Assembly: GCA_002387735.1 (NCBI GenBank)
Contig: DGKJ01000017.1
Coordinates: 1-20,972, forward strand
Reading direction: 5' to 3'
Origin: Bacteriovoracaceae bacterium UBA4573
GTDB taxonomy: Bacteria; Bdellovibrionota; UBA1018; UBA923
Length of the DNA stretch: 20,972 bases
Below are positions 1 to 6,710 of this stretch, piece after piece. The position numbers and the translations under genes are program-made. Under the pieces are notes generated by a model. The model had not been told where the DNA came from. It searched no databases and worked only from the letters and a program-made list of their open reading frames with translations. Position 1 is the first letter of the stretch. Each line of letters opens with the position of its first letter.

Positions 1-724
1 TAAAAAGTTCCAAGGTATCATTGAGAGTTGAGACCAACTTTTCCGGAGTATCGCCTCTAACCTCAAGACCGGACCAGTGCATTAAGTAGCGCATCAACCC
101 AATCGCATCAACACCGCGTATATTACGAAAATTGCACGGCCCCTCTTGATCCGTATATTGAGTATTCGGTTCAAAGTTACCAAACACATAGCCTAAGCCA
201 TCTTGAGCGGGCTCATTTGTAATGTTGTCCTTCTCTAACGTCTGCCATCGACTATCGGTGTTCAAGTCCCAGCCACGCCCCAAAGTACGAATCATTAAAT
301 ATTCTAATTTCGGAGCTGTTGGCCAAAAGTCAGCCTGTGGGTACCAAGAACTAAGGTGAAAAAAGGCCTCTTCCCCGAGGCCGTGATAGGCGGGGTAATT
401 TAGAGTGTGGTCCCACCAACCAGCGCCAGGGTTATAGCCAATGACATCTAAATTCGTTGAGGCAGTGTAGATAGATTCGCCATGGGCCATGCGAATTTGT
501 CTGATATCGGTAATAGGATATTCTCGTAGATTATCGAATGCTTCAGCTTGGGCCTCGGTGAGATACTCTGTTGGAATATCAGCATCGAGATTGTAATTGG
601 CGGGAGCCAATCCACCTGCATCAACACCAGGATCACTTCCTAATTGGCAGGCGGTATTGCCCGACGTCACTACCGAGACAGTAACCAACACCAACGCTAA
701 AGTGCTTTTTCTAAGAAAACTCAT
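1..724 (-). CDS. Exported protein of unknown function, 5' part only (runs off left edge)
   Basis: An open frame without stops runs from an ATG at 724 to the left edge, giving 241 codons with the C-terminus missing. The first ~26 residues are a signal peptide (MSFLRK, then a hydrophobic stretch of L, V and T) ending at TACQLGS. Cys26 could be a lipidation site, but the preceding SGNTA is a poor lipobox. The mature part is rich in W, H, Y and N, with segments such as IRMAHGESIYTA, GAGWWDH, YPAYHGLGEEAFFHLSSWYP and NIRGVDAIGLMRYLMHW. I do not recognise the family. The aromatic and His-rich character suggests a folded extracytoplasmic domain, possibly an enzyme, but no catalytic motif can be named. 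A GAGG ribosome site lies nine bases before the ATG and a promoter candidate lies further upstream. Existence of the gene is well supported by frame length and signal peptide; its function is unknown. Confidence 0.8.
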   Translation of the reverse strand, partial: MSFLRKSTLALVLVTVSVVTSGNTACQLGSDPGVDAGGLAPANYNLDADIPTEYLTEAQAEAFDNLREYPITDIRQIRMAHGESIYTASTNLDVIGYNPGAGWWDHTLNYPAYHGLGEEAFFHLSSWYPQADFWPTAPKLEYLMIRTLGRGWDLNTDSRWQTLEKDNITNEPAQDGLGYVFGNFEPNTQYTDQEGPCNFRNIRGVDAIGLMRYLMHWSGLEVRGDTPEKLVSTLNDTLELF

Positions 725-766
725 AACTCGATACCTCAAGAAATTAACGATTAACTAATGCGCCGG

Positions 767-795
767 ATAATAACAGACCATTTAACTTTGAACAA
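767..795 (-). promoter_or_regulatory. Candidate sigma-70-like promoter for the left-edge gene
   Basis: On the minus strand TTGTTC (795-790) is followed by a 17-base spacer and TATTAT (772-767). The -10 matches the consensus at five of six positions and the -35 at three of six. It lies about 45 bases upstream of the ATG at 724, in an AT-rich 120-base gap downstream of the RCC1 gene. Inferred from sequence only. Confidence 0.4.
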
Positions 796-844
796 TGAAT
801 ATTAATGCAAAGCCAATAAATTTTAAAACTAAATAACCATTTAA

Positions 845-2227
845 TTACAATGACTTAATTAACTCACCTGCTCCCGGTATGCTGGCGGGACCTTCTATTT
901 TTTTAATCAATACAACGCTTGGCGTAAAATGATGACGCACGACAACACGATCTATAACGGACTGGTAACCCGTTTGACCGTATTGCGAGTAGCCCCAGCA
1001 AACCACACGCCCAGATTCTGTGACGGAACAAGAGTGCTCATTGCCTGCTGATATTGATTTTATTTCTCTCAACGTATCTTCGCCGCCGAAGCCCACTACG
1101 AAAGATGGGGTATTTTTAATGGCATCCTGAATGCCAAGAGCGCCTAATCCGTTTTCCCCCCAGCATTGCACCGTTCCGTTATTGGTTCCATCTCGATTGA
1201 CCGAGCATGTGTGAGCATCACCACCGTCAACAGAATATGAAAGTATCGAATCTAAACTTTCATCTCGGGCCGGTACGGCATGAAAAACAAAACCTTCGGG
1301 ACTGAGCGTTGAAGCGAGTTGGCGTGTTTCATTGCTTCCCCAGCAATAGACCTCGGGGCGGTCGTTGTAGAGGCGCACCACAGCACAGTTATGATCTCGC
1401 CCAGCCGAAATGCTTTCTACCTTTTCCAACTTAACTAGACCTTCAGCCCCAAACCGTCGCACGAACTCCATGTTGGAACTGTCGGGCCGACCGAGAGTGC
1501 CTTCGCCACGCTGACCACGAACATTTTCTCCAATGCATCCGACCCAAGCCGAGTTAAACAACACGCAGGTGTGGCTGTCTCCTGCTGTTACTTGAATTGC
1601 CCCTTGTATTTCAGCGTTAGGAGAAGCGAACGCCCTTACGATCTGCGGTTGGGATACCGAAGTGCCGGCGTTTGTCGAACCAATTTGATGATGTTTGTTC
1701 ATTCCCCAGCAGACAAGACGTCTGTTCGGATTCTGAATCACGCAAGTGTGATAGTATCCCGAGCTTACGCTTCGAATATTTTCAAGAAGGCCACCTTCTC
1801 CCGGAAGTCCTACAACAAATCGCGCTTCAAAAGTTCGCGTAACTCCAGGAACACCCAGCTGTCCATTTCCGTTGTCGCCCCAACAGGCCACACGTCCGTT
1901 TTTAAGGCGCGCGCAAGAATGCTCGGAACCCAGTGATAACTCGGTGACATCTGTGAGATTCGATCCACCTTCTAGTGCTACAGGCTGCGCAAAAGGGCGC
2001 GACTCATAATTCAGTCCGATTTGCCCATCTTCGCCATATCCCCAACACCAGACTTCCCCCACTTCACCACGAATGGCACAGGAGTGACCGCCCCCTACGC
2101 TGATACTTTTTACTTCTTCGAGTGCAAACGGCACTTGATCAATTTTGGAGTTCGAATCTTTAGCGCAAGCCGCGGAAAGCAATGCACTCACAATCGCGAT
2201 AACTAAACAGAATTTATTATGGTTCAC
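845..2227 (-). CDS. RCC1-repeat exported protein, probable lipoprotein, seven repeats
   Basis: Predicted 460-residue protein starting at a GTG with a strong ribosome site (AAGGGAG, seven bases away). An upstream ATG at 2302 is possible in frame, but it would put the groEL terminator inside the gene and hide the signal peptide. The N-terminus is basic then hydrophobic and ends at LLSAAC (Cys21), a near-lipobox with Ser rather than Leu at -3. Seven RCC1-type repeats follow, each with G-x-x-H-[ST/N]-C and about 15 residues later a C-[WI]-G, for example SAGNEHSCS...VVCWGYSQYGQTG. Known RCC1 proteins fold as a seven-bladed beta-propeller, so the count fits one whole propeller. The fourteen cysteines, two per repeat, suggest one disulfide per blade and hence a location outside the cytoplasm. 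It is likely a binding scaffold; the ligand cannot be told, and nothing suggests a Ran exchange-factor role. It lies just downstream of groEL but beyond its terminator, so it is probably a separate transcript. Confidence 0.88.
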   Translation of the reverse strand: MNHNKFCLVIAIVSALLSAACAKDSNSKIDQVPFALEEVKSISVGGGHSCAIRGEVGEVWCWGYGEDGQIGLNYESRPFAQPVALEGGSNLTDVTELSLGSEHSCARLKNGRVACWGDNGNGQLGVPGVTRTFEARFVVGLPGEGGLLENIRSVSSGYYHTCVIQNPNRRLVCWGMNKHHQIGSTNAGTSVSQPQIVRAFASPNAEIQGAIQVTAGDSHTCVLFNSAWVGCIGENVRGQRGEGTLGRPDSSNMEFVRRFGAEGLVKLEKVESISAGRDHNCAVVRLYNDRPEVYCWGSNETRQLASTLSPEGFVFHAVPARDESLDSILSYSVDGGDAHTCSVNRDGTNNGTVQCWGENGLGALGIQDAIKNTPSFVVGFGGEDTLREIKSISAGNEHSCSVTESGRVVCWGYSQYGQTGYQSVIDRVVVRHHFTPSVVLIKKIEGPASIPGAGELIKSL

Positions 2228-2234
2228 AGAGGGT

Positions 2235-2241
2235 CTCCCTT
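2235..2241 (-). promoter_or_regulatory. Ribosome binding site fixing a GTG start for the RCC1 gene
   Basis: On the minus strand AAGGGAG stands seven bases before the GTG at 2227. It decides between this start and the ATG at 2302, whose leader would read through the groEL terminator. Confidence 0.65.
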
Positions 2242-2294
2242 GCGCGGTATTTATTTTTTTGTCGGATCGCTGTGTAACATCTCTTCTGACCATC

Positions 2295-2330
2295 AAAAAC
2301 AAAAAAGGGCGTCGGATTGCTCCGACGCCC
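2295..2330 (-). terminator. Intrinsic terminator of groES-groEL
   Basis: On the minus strand a perfect 10-bp stem (GGGCGTCGGA / TCCGACGCCC, 2330-2307) with the four-base loop GCAA is followed directly by TTTTTTGTTTTT (2306-2295). It begins 31 bases after the groEL stop codon. GC-rich stem, tetraloop and U-tract together are the textbook form. Confidence 0.95.
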
Positions 2331-2361
2331 TCTAATGTTTTCAGCTTGTTCAGCCGGACAA

Positions 2362-4014
2362 TTACATGTCCATGCCGCCCATGCCGCCCATTCCACCCAT
2401 GCCACCCGGCATAGCAGGACCGGCCGAATCTTTCTTCGGCTTGTCTGCAATGAGAGTTTCAGTGGTTAACATGAGCGCAGCTACACTGGCTGCGTTCTGT
2501 AGAGCGCAACGAGTAACTTTCGCAGGGTCAATCACGCCCGCTTTGACGAGATCTTCATAGGTCTCTGTCAATGCGTTGAAGCCCCAGTTAGGGTTGTCGT
2601 TCGAAAGAACTTTATCAACCACAACTGAACCTTCCCAACCTGCATTGCCAGCGATCATGCGAAGCGGCTCTTCAGCAGCTCGGCGAATGATCGAATAGCC
2701 AGCTTGTTGTTCAGCGCTATCGAGTTTGCCCTTGGTCAACCCAGCTGCGGCACGAAGCAATGCGGTACCACCGCCAGCAACGATGCCTTCTTCAACTGCA
2801 GCGCGAGTTGCATTCAAAGCGTCTTCTACGCGTTGTTTCTTTTCTTTCATTTCTACTTCAGTCGCGGCACCTACGTTGATTACGGCTACGCCACCAACGA
2901 GTTTTGCAAGACGCTCTTGAAGCTTCTCACGATCGTAATCCGAAGTAGTTTCTTCGATTTGTTTACGAATGAGTTTCACGCGAGACTCAACATCAGCTTT
3001 TTTTCCAGCGCCGTCGACGATGGTCGTGTTATCTTTGTCGATCGACACTTTTTTAGCTTGGCCGAGATCTTCGAGACGTGCATTTTCAAGCTTCGCACCG
3101 AGATCTTCGCTGATCACCTTACCACCGGTAAGAACAGCCAAGTCTTGGAGCATTTCTTTACGACGATCGCCGAAGCCTGGCGCCTTCACTGCACAAACGT
3201 GCAACGTGCCACGAAGTTTGTTTACTACAAGAGTAGCAAGCGCTTCGCCTTCAACTTCTTCAGCTACAATAACGAGCGGCTTGCTGCGTTGAACAACTTT
3301 CTCCAACAATGGGAGAAGGTCTTTCATGCTGCTGATCTTCTTATCGTAAATAAGAATGTATGGGCTATCGAGTGATGCTTCCATCTTCTCTGGGTTAGTT
3401 ACAAAGTACGGCGAAAGATAGCCGCGGTCGAATTGCATGCCTTCTACTACGTCGAGCGTAGTTTCAGCTGTTTTGCTTTCTTCAACCGTGATCACGCCTT
3501 CTTTGCCAACTTTTTCCATCGCTTCAGCAATGATCTTGCCGATCGTAGAATCGTTGTTTGCCGAAATCGTAGCAACTTGCGCGATTTCTTTTTCCGACTT
3601 GCAAGGTTTCGAGATCTTTTTGAGTTCTTCAACGATCTTCTCTACCGCTTTGTCGATGCCGCGTTTCAATTCCATTGGGTTGTGGCCCGCAGCGACGATC
3701 TTGGCGCCTTCGCGATAAATCGCTTGAGCCAAAACGGTCGCAGTCGTCGTGCCATCACCAGCGTCGTCATTGGTTTTGGAAGCTACTTCCTTCACCATTT
3801 GCGCGCCCATGTTTTCGAATTTGTTTTCGAGTTCAATTTCTTTAGCCACGGTGACGCCGTCTTTCGTTACGCTTGGAGCGCCGAAAGCTTTTTCAATCAC
3901 CACGTTGCGGCCCTTTGGTCCAAGGGTCACTTTCACTGCGTCCGCGAGTACGTTGACGCCTTGAAGGATCGATGAACGTGCCTGTTCTGAAAAACGAAGT
4001 TCTTTTGCAGACAT
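2362..4014 (-). CDS. groEL: Chaperonin GroEL (Hsp60)
   Basis: A 550-residue chaperonin, the usual length. It forms the double-ring ATP-driven folding chamber capped by GroES in the cytoplasm. The sequence shows KVTLGPKGRNVVIEKAFGAP near residue 28, the ATPase aspartates Asp52 (TKDGVTVAKEI) and Asp87 (DDAGDGTTTATVLAQ), the apical segment KAPGFGDRR and the equatorial VEEGIVAGGGTALLR. The flexible tail is four GGM units ending in DM, as in most bacterial GroELs. The start is the ATG at 4014 with AGGAGGA six bases upstream. It lies 24 bases downstream of groES, clearly one operon, and ends at a strong terminator. There is no sign of the tail or active-site changes seen in divergent extra copies, so this is probably the housekeeping copy. 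Confidence 0.99.
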   Translation of the reverse strand: MSAKELRFSEQARSSILQGVNVLADAVKVTLGPKGRNVVIEKAFGAPSVTKDGVTVAKEIELENKFENMGAQMVKEVASKTNDDAGDGTTTATVLAQAIYREGAKIVAAGHNPMELKRGIDKAVEKIVEELKKISKPCKSEKEIAQVATISANNDSTIGKIIAEAMEKVGKEGVITVEESKTAETTLDVVEGMQFDRGYLSPYFVTNPEKMEASLDSPYILIYDKKISSMKDLLPLLEKVVQRSKPLVIVAEEVEGEALATLVVNKLRGTLHVCAVKAPGFGDRRKEMLQDLAVLTGGKVISEDLGAKLENARLEDLGQAKKVSIDKDNTTIVDGAGKKADVESRVKLIRKQIEETTSDYDREKLQERLAKLVGGVAVINVGAATEVEMKEKKQRVEDALNATRAAVEEGIVAGGGTALLRAAAGLTKGKLDSAEQQAGYSIIRRAAEEPLRMIAGNAGWEGSVVVDKVLSNDNPNWGFNALTETYEDLVKAGVIDPAKVTRCALQNAASVAALMLTTETLIADKPKKDSAGPAMPGGMGGMGGMGGMDM

Positions 4015-4038
4015 TTGTTGTCCTCCTAGTTTCTAAAT

Positions 4039-4326
4039 TTAGTTCATGATGCCGAGAACATCGTCTTCACGCATGATCAAGTAATCAGCGCCGTCGATTT
4101 TAATCTCGGTTCCAGAATATTTGCCAAAGAGGATCTTATCGCCCTTTTTGACTTCTAAAGAGATGAGTTTGCCGTCTTCAGTGCGGCGGCCAGCGCCCAC
4201 AGCCATTACTTGGCCTTCAGCTGGTTTTTCTTTTGCTGTATCAGGGATGATAATTCCACCCTTCGTTTTTTCTTCCTCGCTCAAACGCTTTACGAGGATG
4301 CGGTCATGCAATGGTTTTACCTGCAT
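4039..4326 (-). CDS. groES: Co-chaperonin GroES (Hsp10)
   Basis: A 95-residue co-chaperonin of normal size that forms the seven-membered lid on GroEL. It begins MQVKPLHDRILVKR, has the mobile-loop GGIIIPDTAKEKP (residues 23-35, with the Ile-Ile-Ile that docks on the GroEL apical domain), then GKYSGTEIKIDGADYLIMREDDVLGI at the C-terminus. The ribosome site AAGGAGG lies eight bases before the ATG. First gene of the groES-groEL operon; its promoter must lie in the 280-base divergent region upstream. No CIRCE operator for HrcA was found there, so heat control, if present, uses another signal. Confidence 0.99.
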   Translation of the reverse strand: MQVKPLHDRILVKRLSEEEKTKGGIIIPDTAKEKPAEGQVMAVGAGRRTEDGKLISLEVKKGDKILFGKYSGTEIKIDGADYLIMREDDVLGIMN

Positions 4327-4606
4327 TTTAAATTCCTCCTTCTTTCTACATTCAATTTAACGAAAAACATGGCGCCAACACGCGCTGCATGAGCTCGCGC
4401 TACCCCGTGAATTTCTCACTGAATTTCATGGTTTGGGCGAACACTAGCAGAATCATATTGGAAACGCTTCAGTTAAATTGGTTTCGGACTGGTCTTTGTC
4501 AAGAGCGCCCCCCGACCTTAAAAACAGTATCAATACTTGACTTATTCAATATGAAAATGGTATCGCACTCGAGTTTGAAAAAGCCAATTTGGCGGAGATG
4601 GGATTT
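4327..4606. promoter_or_regulatory. Divergent intergenic region between groES and the plus-strand island
   Basis: A 280-base stretch without a supported gene that must hold promoters for both directions. Toward groES, the best candidate is TTGACA at 4502-4497 with AATTTA 17 bases on (4479-4474); the -10 is weak. Toward the plus-strand gene, TTGACT (4537-4542) is followed 18 bases later by TATCGC (4561-4566), also weak. A direct repeat of TGAATTTC (4408-4415 and 4420-4427) lies upstream of groES. No CIRCE inverted repeat and no good heat-shock sigma-factor promoter (CTTGAA/CCCCAT type) could be found by eye. Confidence 0.5.
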
Positions 4607-5293
4607 ATGAAAAAAACAAATTTGCTCGCTTTCGCTGTGCTCATGGCAGCGTCAACGGCTGTCGGAAAACAGGTTGAAACCTATAGTGCCACCGAAAACG
4701 ACGGCACTCCAAAAGTGATCCGTGCCACCACTCCTACCCTTGGCAACACGATGGTCATTCACCTCGCACGAGAAGATCGAGTCGCCCCCCCAGCCGAACG
4801 GCAACGCGAGCGAGCTAAAGAACTTGAACGCGAGCGAGCTGCAGCCGCGCAATCGATCGCAGTCAAAGAAGTCAGCGAAGCCGACCTCCGAGACGAATCA
4901 CAAGCCCTCGATGAAGCTAGTGCCCGCGCCGAGTCCGAGTCTAACCAGAGTGAATCCGAAATTGACTCGATTCTTGATGAACCCGCTCAAAAATCTGACT
5001 CGCCGGTAACGGCGGAGGCCGCACAACCGGCCGACAAAAACGTAGACCTACGCCTCGACGAAAAAAGGGACATCACAGAAAAAGCTCGTGCTGAGGCGGC
5101 AAAAAAAGCGGAACTTCTCGCAAAAAAACTTAAGTTCGACGAAGTCCCAAAAAATCACAGTAAAGAAATCGAGCTGCGCGTGAAATACACCTACGAAATT
5201 TTACGACGCTATGGCCGGGCCTATGATTACCGGGTCTTGACCTCGCGCGAACTAAAAAACCTTTTGGCGAGTCTCGAAAAAACCTCGAACTAA
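4607..5293 (+). CDS. Secreted charged helical protein of unknown function
   Basis: Predicted 228 residues from the ATG at 4607, which follows GGCGGAG by nine bases; a TTG at 4589 and an ATG at 4598 are alternative in-frame starts but would precede the signal peptide. Residues 1-20 form a typical signal peptide (MKKTNLLAFAVLMAASTAVG). No lipobox is present, so the product is probably periplasmic or secreted. Residues ~60-180 are rich in E, A, K, R, S and D, with RERAKELERERAAAA and ITEKARAEAAKKAELLAKKL suggesting helices or coiled coil around a disordered acidic middle. The C-terminal ~45 residues (YTYEILRRYGRAYDYRVL onward) look like a small folded segment. I recognise no family. It is the first gene of a plus-strand unit with tRNA-Phe and an Omp85-type barrel, which weakly hints at an envelope role. 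Confidence 0.75.
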   Translation: MKKTNLLAFAVLMAASTAVGKQVETYSATENDGTPKVIRATTPTLGNTMVIHLAREDRVAPPAERQRERAKELERERAAAAQSIAVKEVSEADLRDESQALDEASARAESESNQSESEIDSILDEPAQKSDSPVTAEAAQPADKNVDLRLDEKRDITEKARAEAAKKAELLAKKLKFDEVPKNHSKEIELRVKYTYEILRRYGRAYDYRVLTSRELKNLLASLEKTSN

Positions 5294-5343
5294 AGTCCTT
5301 GCGTTTCTGTTTTTCGCGTGGCACCTATCGAAATCTAGCCGTT

Positions 5344-5419
5344 GCCCAGGTAGCTCAGTCGGTAGAGCAGCGCCCTGAAAAGGCGCGTGTCGGCGGTTCG
5401 ATTCCGTCCCTGGGCACCA
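5344..5419 (+). tRNA. tRNA-Phe (anticodon GAA)
   Basis: A 76-base cloverleaf with encoded CCA. The acceptor stem is GCCCAGG pairing fully with CCTGGGC, and the D-arm is GCTC...GAGC. The anticodon stem GCGCC/GGCGC encloses the loop CTGAAAA, so the anticodon is GAA. The variable loop is GTGTC and the T-arm is GGCGG-TTCGATT-CCGTC with one G-T pair. It lies 50 bases after the upstream coding sequence and 30 before the next start codon, with no terminator visible on either side, so it may be cut from a longer transcript. Confidence 0.97.
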
Positions 5420-5449
5420 CTTGAATCAGAGAACGACCCTCACCCTCGC

Positions 5450-6646
5450 ATGCAGAGCAAGTCTTGTATCCGAATATTGTTTTTTCTGATTTCGTTTCTA
5501 GCGCTTACGGGAGCGTCGCCCCGAACCTTCACCAATGTTATTCCGCTACCCATTTACGCCACTCTTCCCCAAGAGGGCGATACTTTCGGATTCATGCCAG
5601 TTTTCATGGTGGTCGAGGAACCCACTCAGCGAACTCAGAGTATCTACGCACCCAGTTACAGCTGGAATAAAAACATTCGCCACACCGCCACCTTTCGATG
5701 GTTCTATTACCCCGACGACGAAACTCGGCTACACCTAATTCCGTCGATTAGCTCGCGGGTTAACCGGGGCATTTCCATTGAAATCGAAAAAGGACTCCCG
5801 CGAGAAGGGCAATGGACCAGCGAAGCTAACATACAGGCTCAGCGAAGCATTTTTTTTCGGTTTTTTGGCTTAGGCTCTCGCACTCTTGAGGCAGACGAAA
5901 CGAGCTTCACGCGCCTGTACGGGCAAGCGATGTTACGCCACGGCTACAGTTTCACGAAACATTGGAATGCTGGACTTACTTTCGCAGCGCAACGAATTCT
6001 TACGGAGAGCATCGGTGTTTCGGGATTTCCGAAAACCCATGATCGATTCGTGCGACAAAAGGGTTTGGCCCCTTCGACTTTACTGAGCCCCGGTCTCTCG
6101 TTTCGATTCGATTCTCGGGCCCAAAAAGAATATTCCACTCGCGGAACGTTTATTGAGTCCTCGGTCCAGCACAATGCTGGTTTGGCAGGAAGTAGCGACT
6201 TTCTTCGTACGAGCTTAGAAGCCCGCACCCTTTGGGAGGAAATCGGGCAGACACTCACCGGCGCAGCGAGACTTTCATGGACCTACGCCGGGGGGCCCCG
6301 CGGCGATATTCCGTTTCACTACCTGAGCACACTCGGAGGGGCCTACCGCATGCGGGGTTTCACTGAAAACCGCTTCTACGATCGCGGCGCTTGGAGTTTA
6401 GAAATCGAACAGAGATTCGCAATGTTTCAAACTAATATTTATGACGTAATCGCCGACTGGCGCGTCGACCCGTTTGTCGCAATCGGCCAGGTATACGACG
6501 GCAGCGGCGATATGTTTGATCACGTGCAAATCGCGGCAGGCTTAGGATTTCGTGCGTGGGTTCGTCCCAACGTATTAGGAAGAGTCGACACCGCGATCGC
6601 AGGCGAAGGGCTCAAAATTTACGTCGAGTTGGGATACCCTTTTTAA
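5450..6646 (+). CDS. Omp85-family outer-membrane beta-barrel protein without POTRA domains
   Basis: Predicted 398 residues from the ATG at 5450. The frame stays open back into the tRNA, but the signal peptide (MQSKSCIRILFFLISFLALTGA) begins here. The ribosome site is weak. The mature part looks like a beta-barrel, with many alternating aromatic and polar stretches and a terminal Phe (VELGYPF). Two Omp85/bacterial surface antigen hallmarks are visible: FRFDSRAQKEYSTRGT (~219-233), matching the family's DSRdn...P.RG element, and YRMRGFTENRFYD (299-311), the conserved loop-6 [VM]RG[FY] motif. No POTRA repeats precede the barrel; there are only ~25 residues between signal peptide and first strands. 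Full BamA or TamA proteins carry such repeats for client binding, so this is neither. It resembles the short surface-antigen class of unknown substrate. It converges on the glycosyltransferase gene, with 18 bases between stop codons. Confidence 0.85.
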   Translation: MQSKSCIRILFFLISFLALTGASPRTFTNVIPLPIYATLPQEGDTFGFMPVFMVVEEPTQRTQSIYAPSYSWNKNIRHTATFRWFYYPDDETRLHLIPSISSRVNRGISIEIEKGLPREGQWTSEANIQAQRSIFFRFFGLGSRTLEADETSFTRLYGQAMLRHGYSFTKHWNAGLTFAAQRILTESIGVSGFPKTHDRFVRQKGLAPSTLLSPGLSFRFDSRAQKEYSTRGTFIESSVQHNAGLAGSSDFLRTSLEARTLWEEIGQTLTGAARLSWTYAGGPRGDIPFHYLSTLGGAYRMRGFTENRFYDRGAWSLEIEQRFAMFQTNIYDVIADWRVDPFVAIGQVYDGSGDMFDHVQIAAGLGFRAWVRPNVLGRVDTAIAGEGLKIYVELGYPF

Positions 6647-6658
6647 CTTCGTTGAAAC

Positions 6659-6710
6659 AAAAGGCTAAACGCCGGCGCGGGGATTACGAATAGACCAAAG
6701 CCTTTTTTTT
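6659..6710 (+). terminator. Possible weak terminator after the Omp85-type gene
   Basis: On the plus strand AAAAGGCT (6659-6666) can pair with AGCCTTTT (6699-6706), which runs into a tract of eight Ts ending at 6710. The loop is long (32 bases), so this is not a classic terminator. It overlaps the 3' end of the opposing glycosyltransferase gene, where the tract encodes lysines and may exist for that reason alone. Confidence 0.3.

Noticed and set aside
448..636. A 62-codon minus-strand open frame near the left edge
   Set aside because: It is a different frame inside the longer signal-peptide-bearing gene that starts at 724 and runs off the window.
2228..2302. N-terminal extension of the RCC1 protein to an ATG at 2302
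   Set aside because: It would place coding sequence over the groEL terminator T-tract and bury the signal peptide 25 residues in; the GTG at 2227 has a good ribosome site.
2217..2450. A 77-codon minus-strand open frame over the groEL end
   Set aside because: It runs through the groEL terminator and overlaps groEL in another frame; the Trp/Ala-rich start is the GGM tail read out of frame.
2704..3375. A 223-codon plus-strand open frame opposite groEL, plus several others over 2366-3975
   Set aside because: They lie antisense to a fully conserved groEL, encode Phe/Ser-rich sequence with no domain or ribosome site, and are explained by groEL codon bias.
4380..4400. CGCGCT direct repeat and GAGCTC palindrome upstream of groES
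   Set aside because: Short GC-rich words with no further symmetry; chance occurrence cannot be excluded and no known operator fits.
4560..4575. GCACTC near the start of the plus-strand unit as half of a CIRCE operator
   Set aside because: The matching GAGTGC half-site at nine-base spacing is absent, and the flanking bases do not fit the consensus.
5294..5343. A promoter directly before tRNA-Phe
   Set aside because: TTGCGT at about 5300 has no acceptable -10 at 16-18 bases; evidence too weak to list.
5387..5449. N-terminal extension of the Omp85-type gene back into the tRNA
   Set aside because: The extra residues are the translated tRNA 3' half; the signal peptide starts at the ATG at 5450.
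6590..6664. Search for a minus-strand terminator after the glycosyltransferase gene
   Set aside because: No GC-rich hairpin followed by a T-tract was found on that strand; the run may end by Rho or by collision with the convergent unit.
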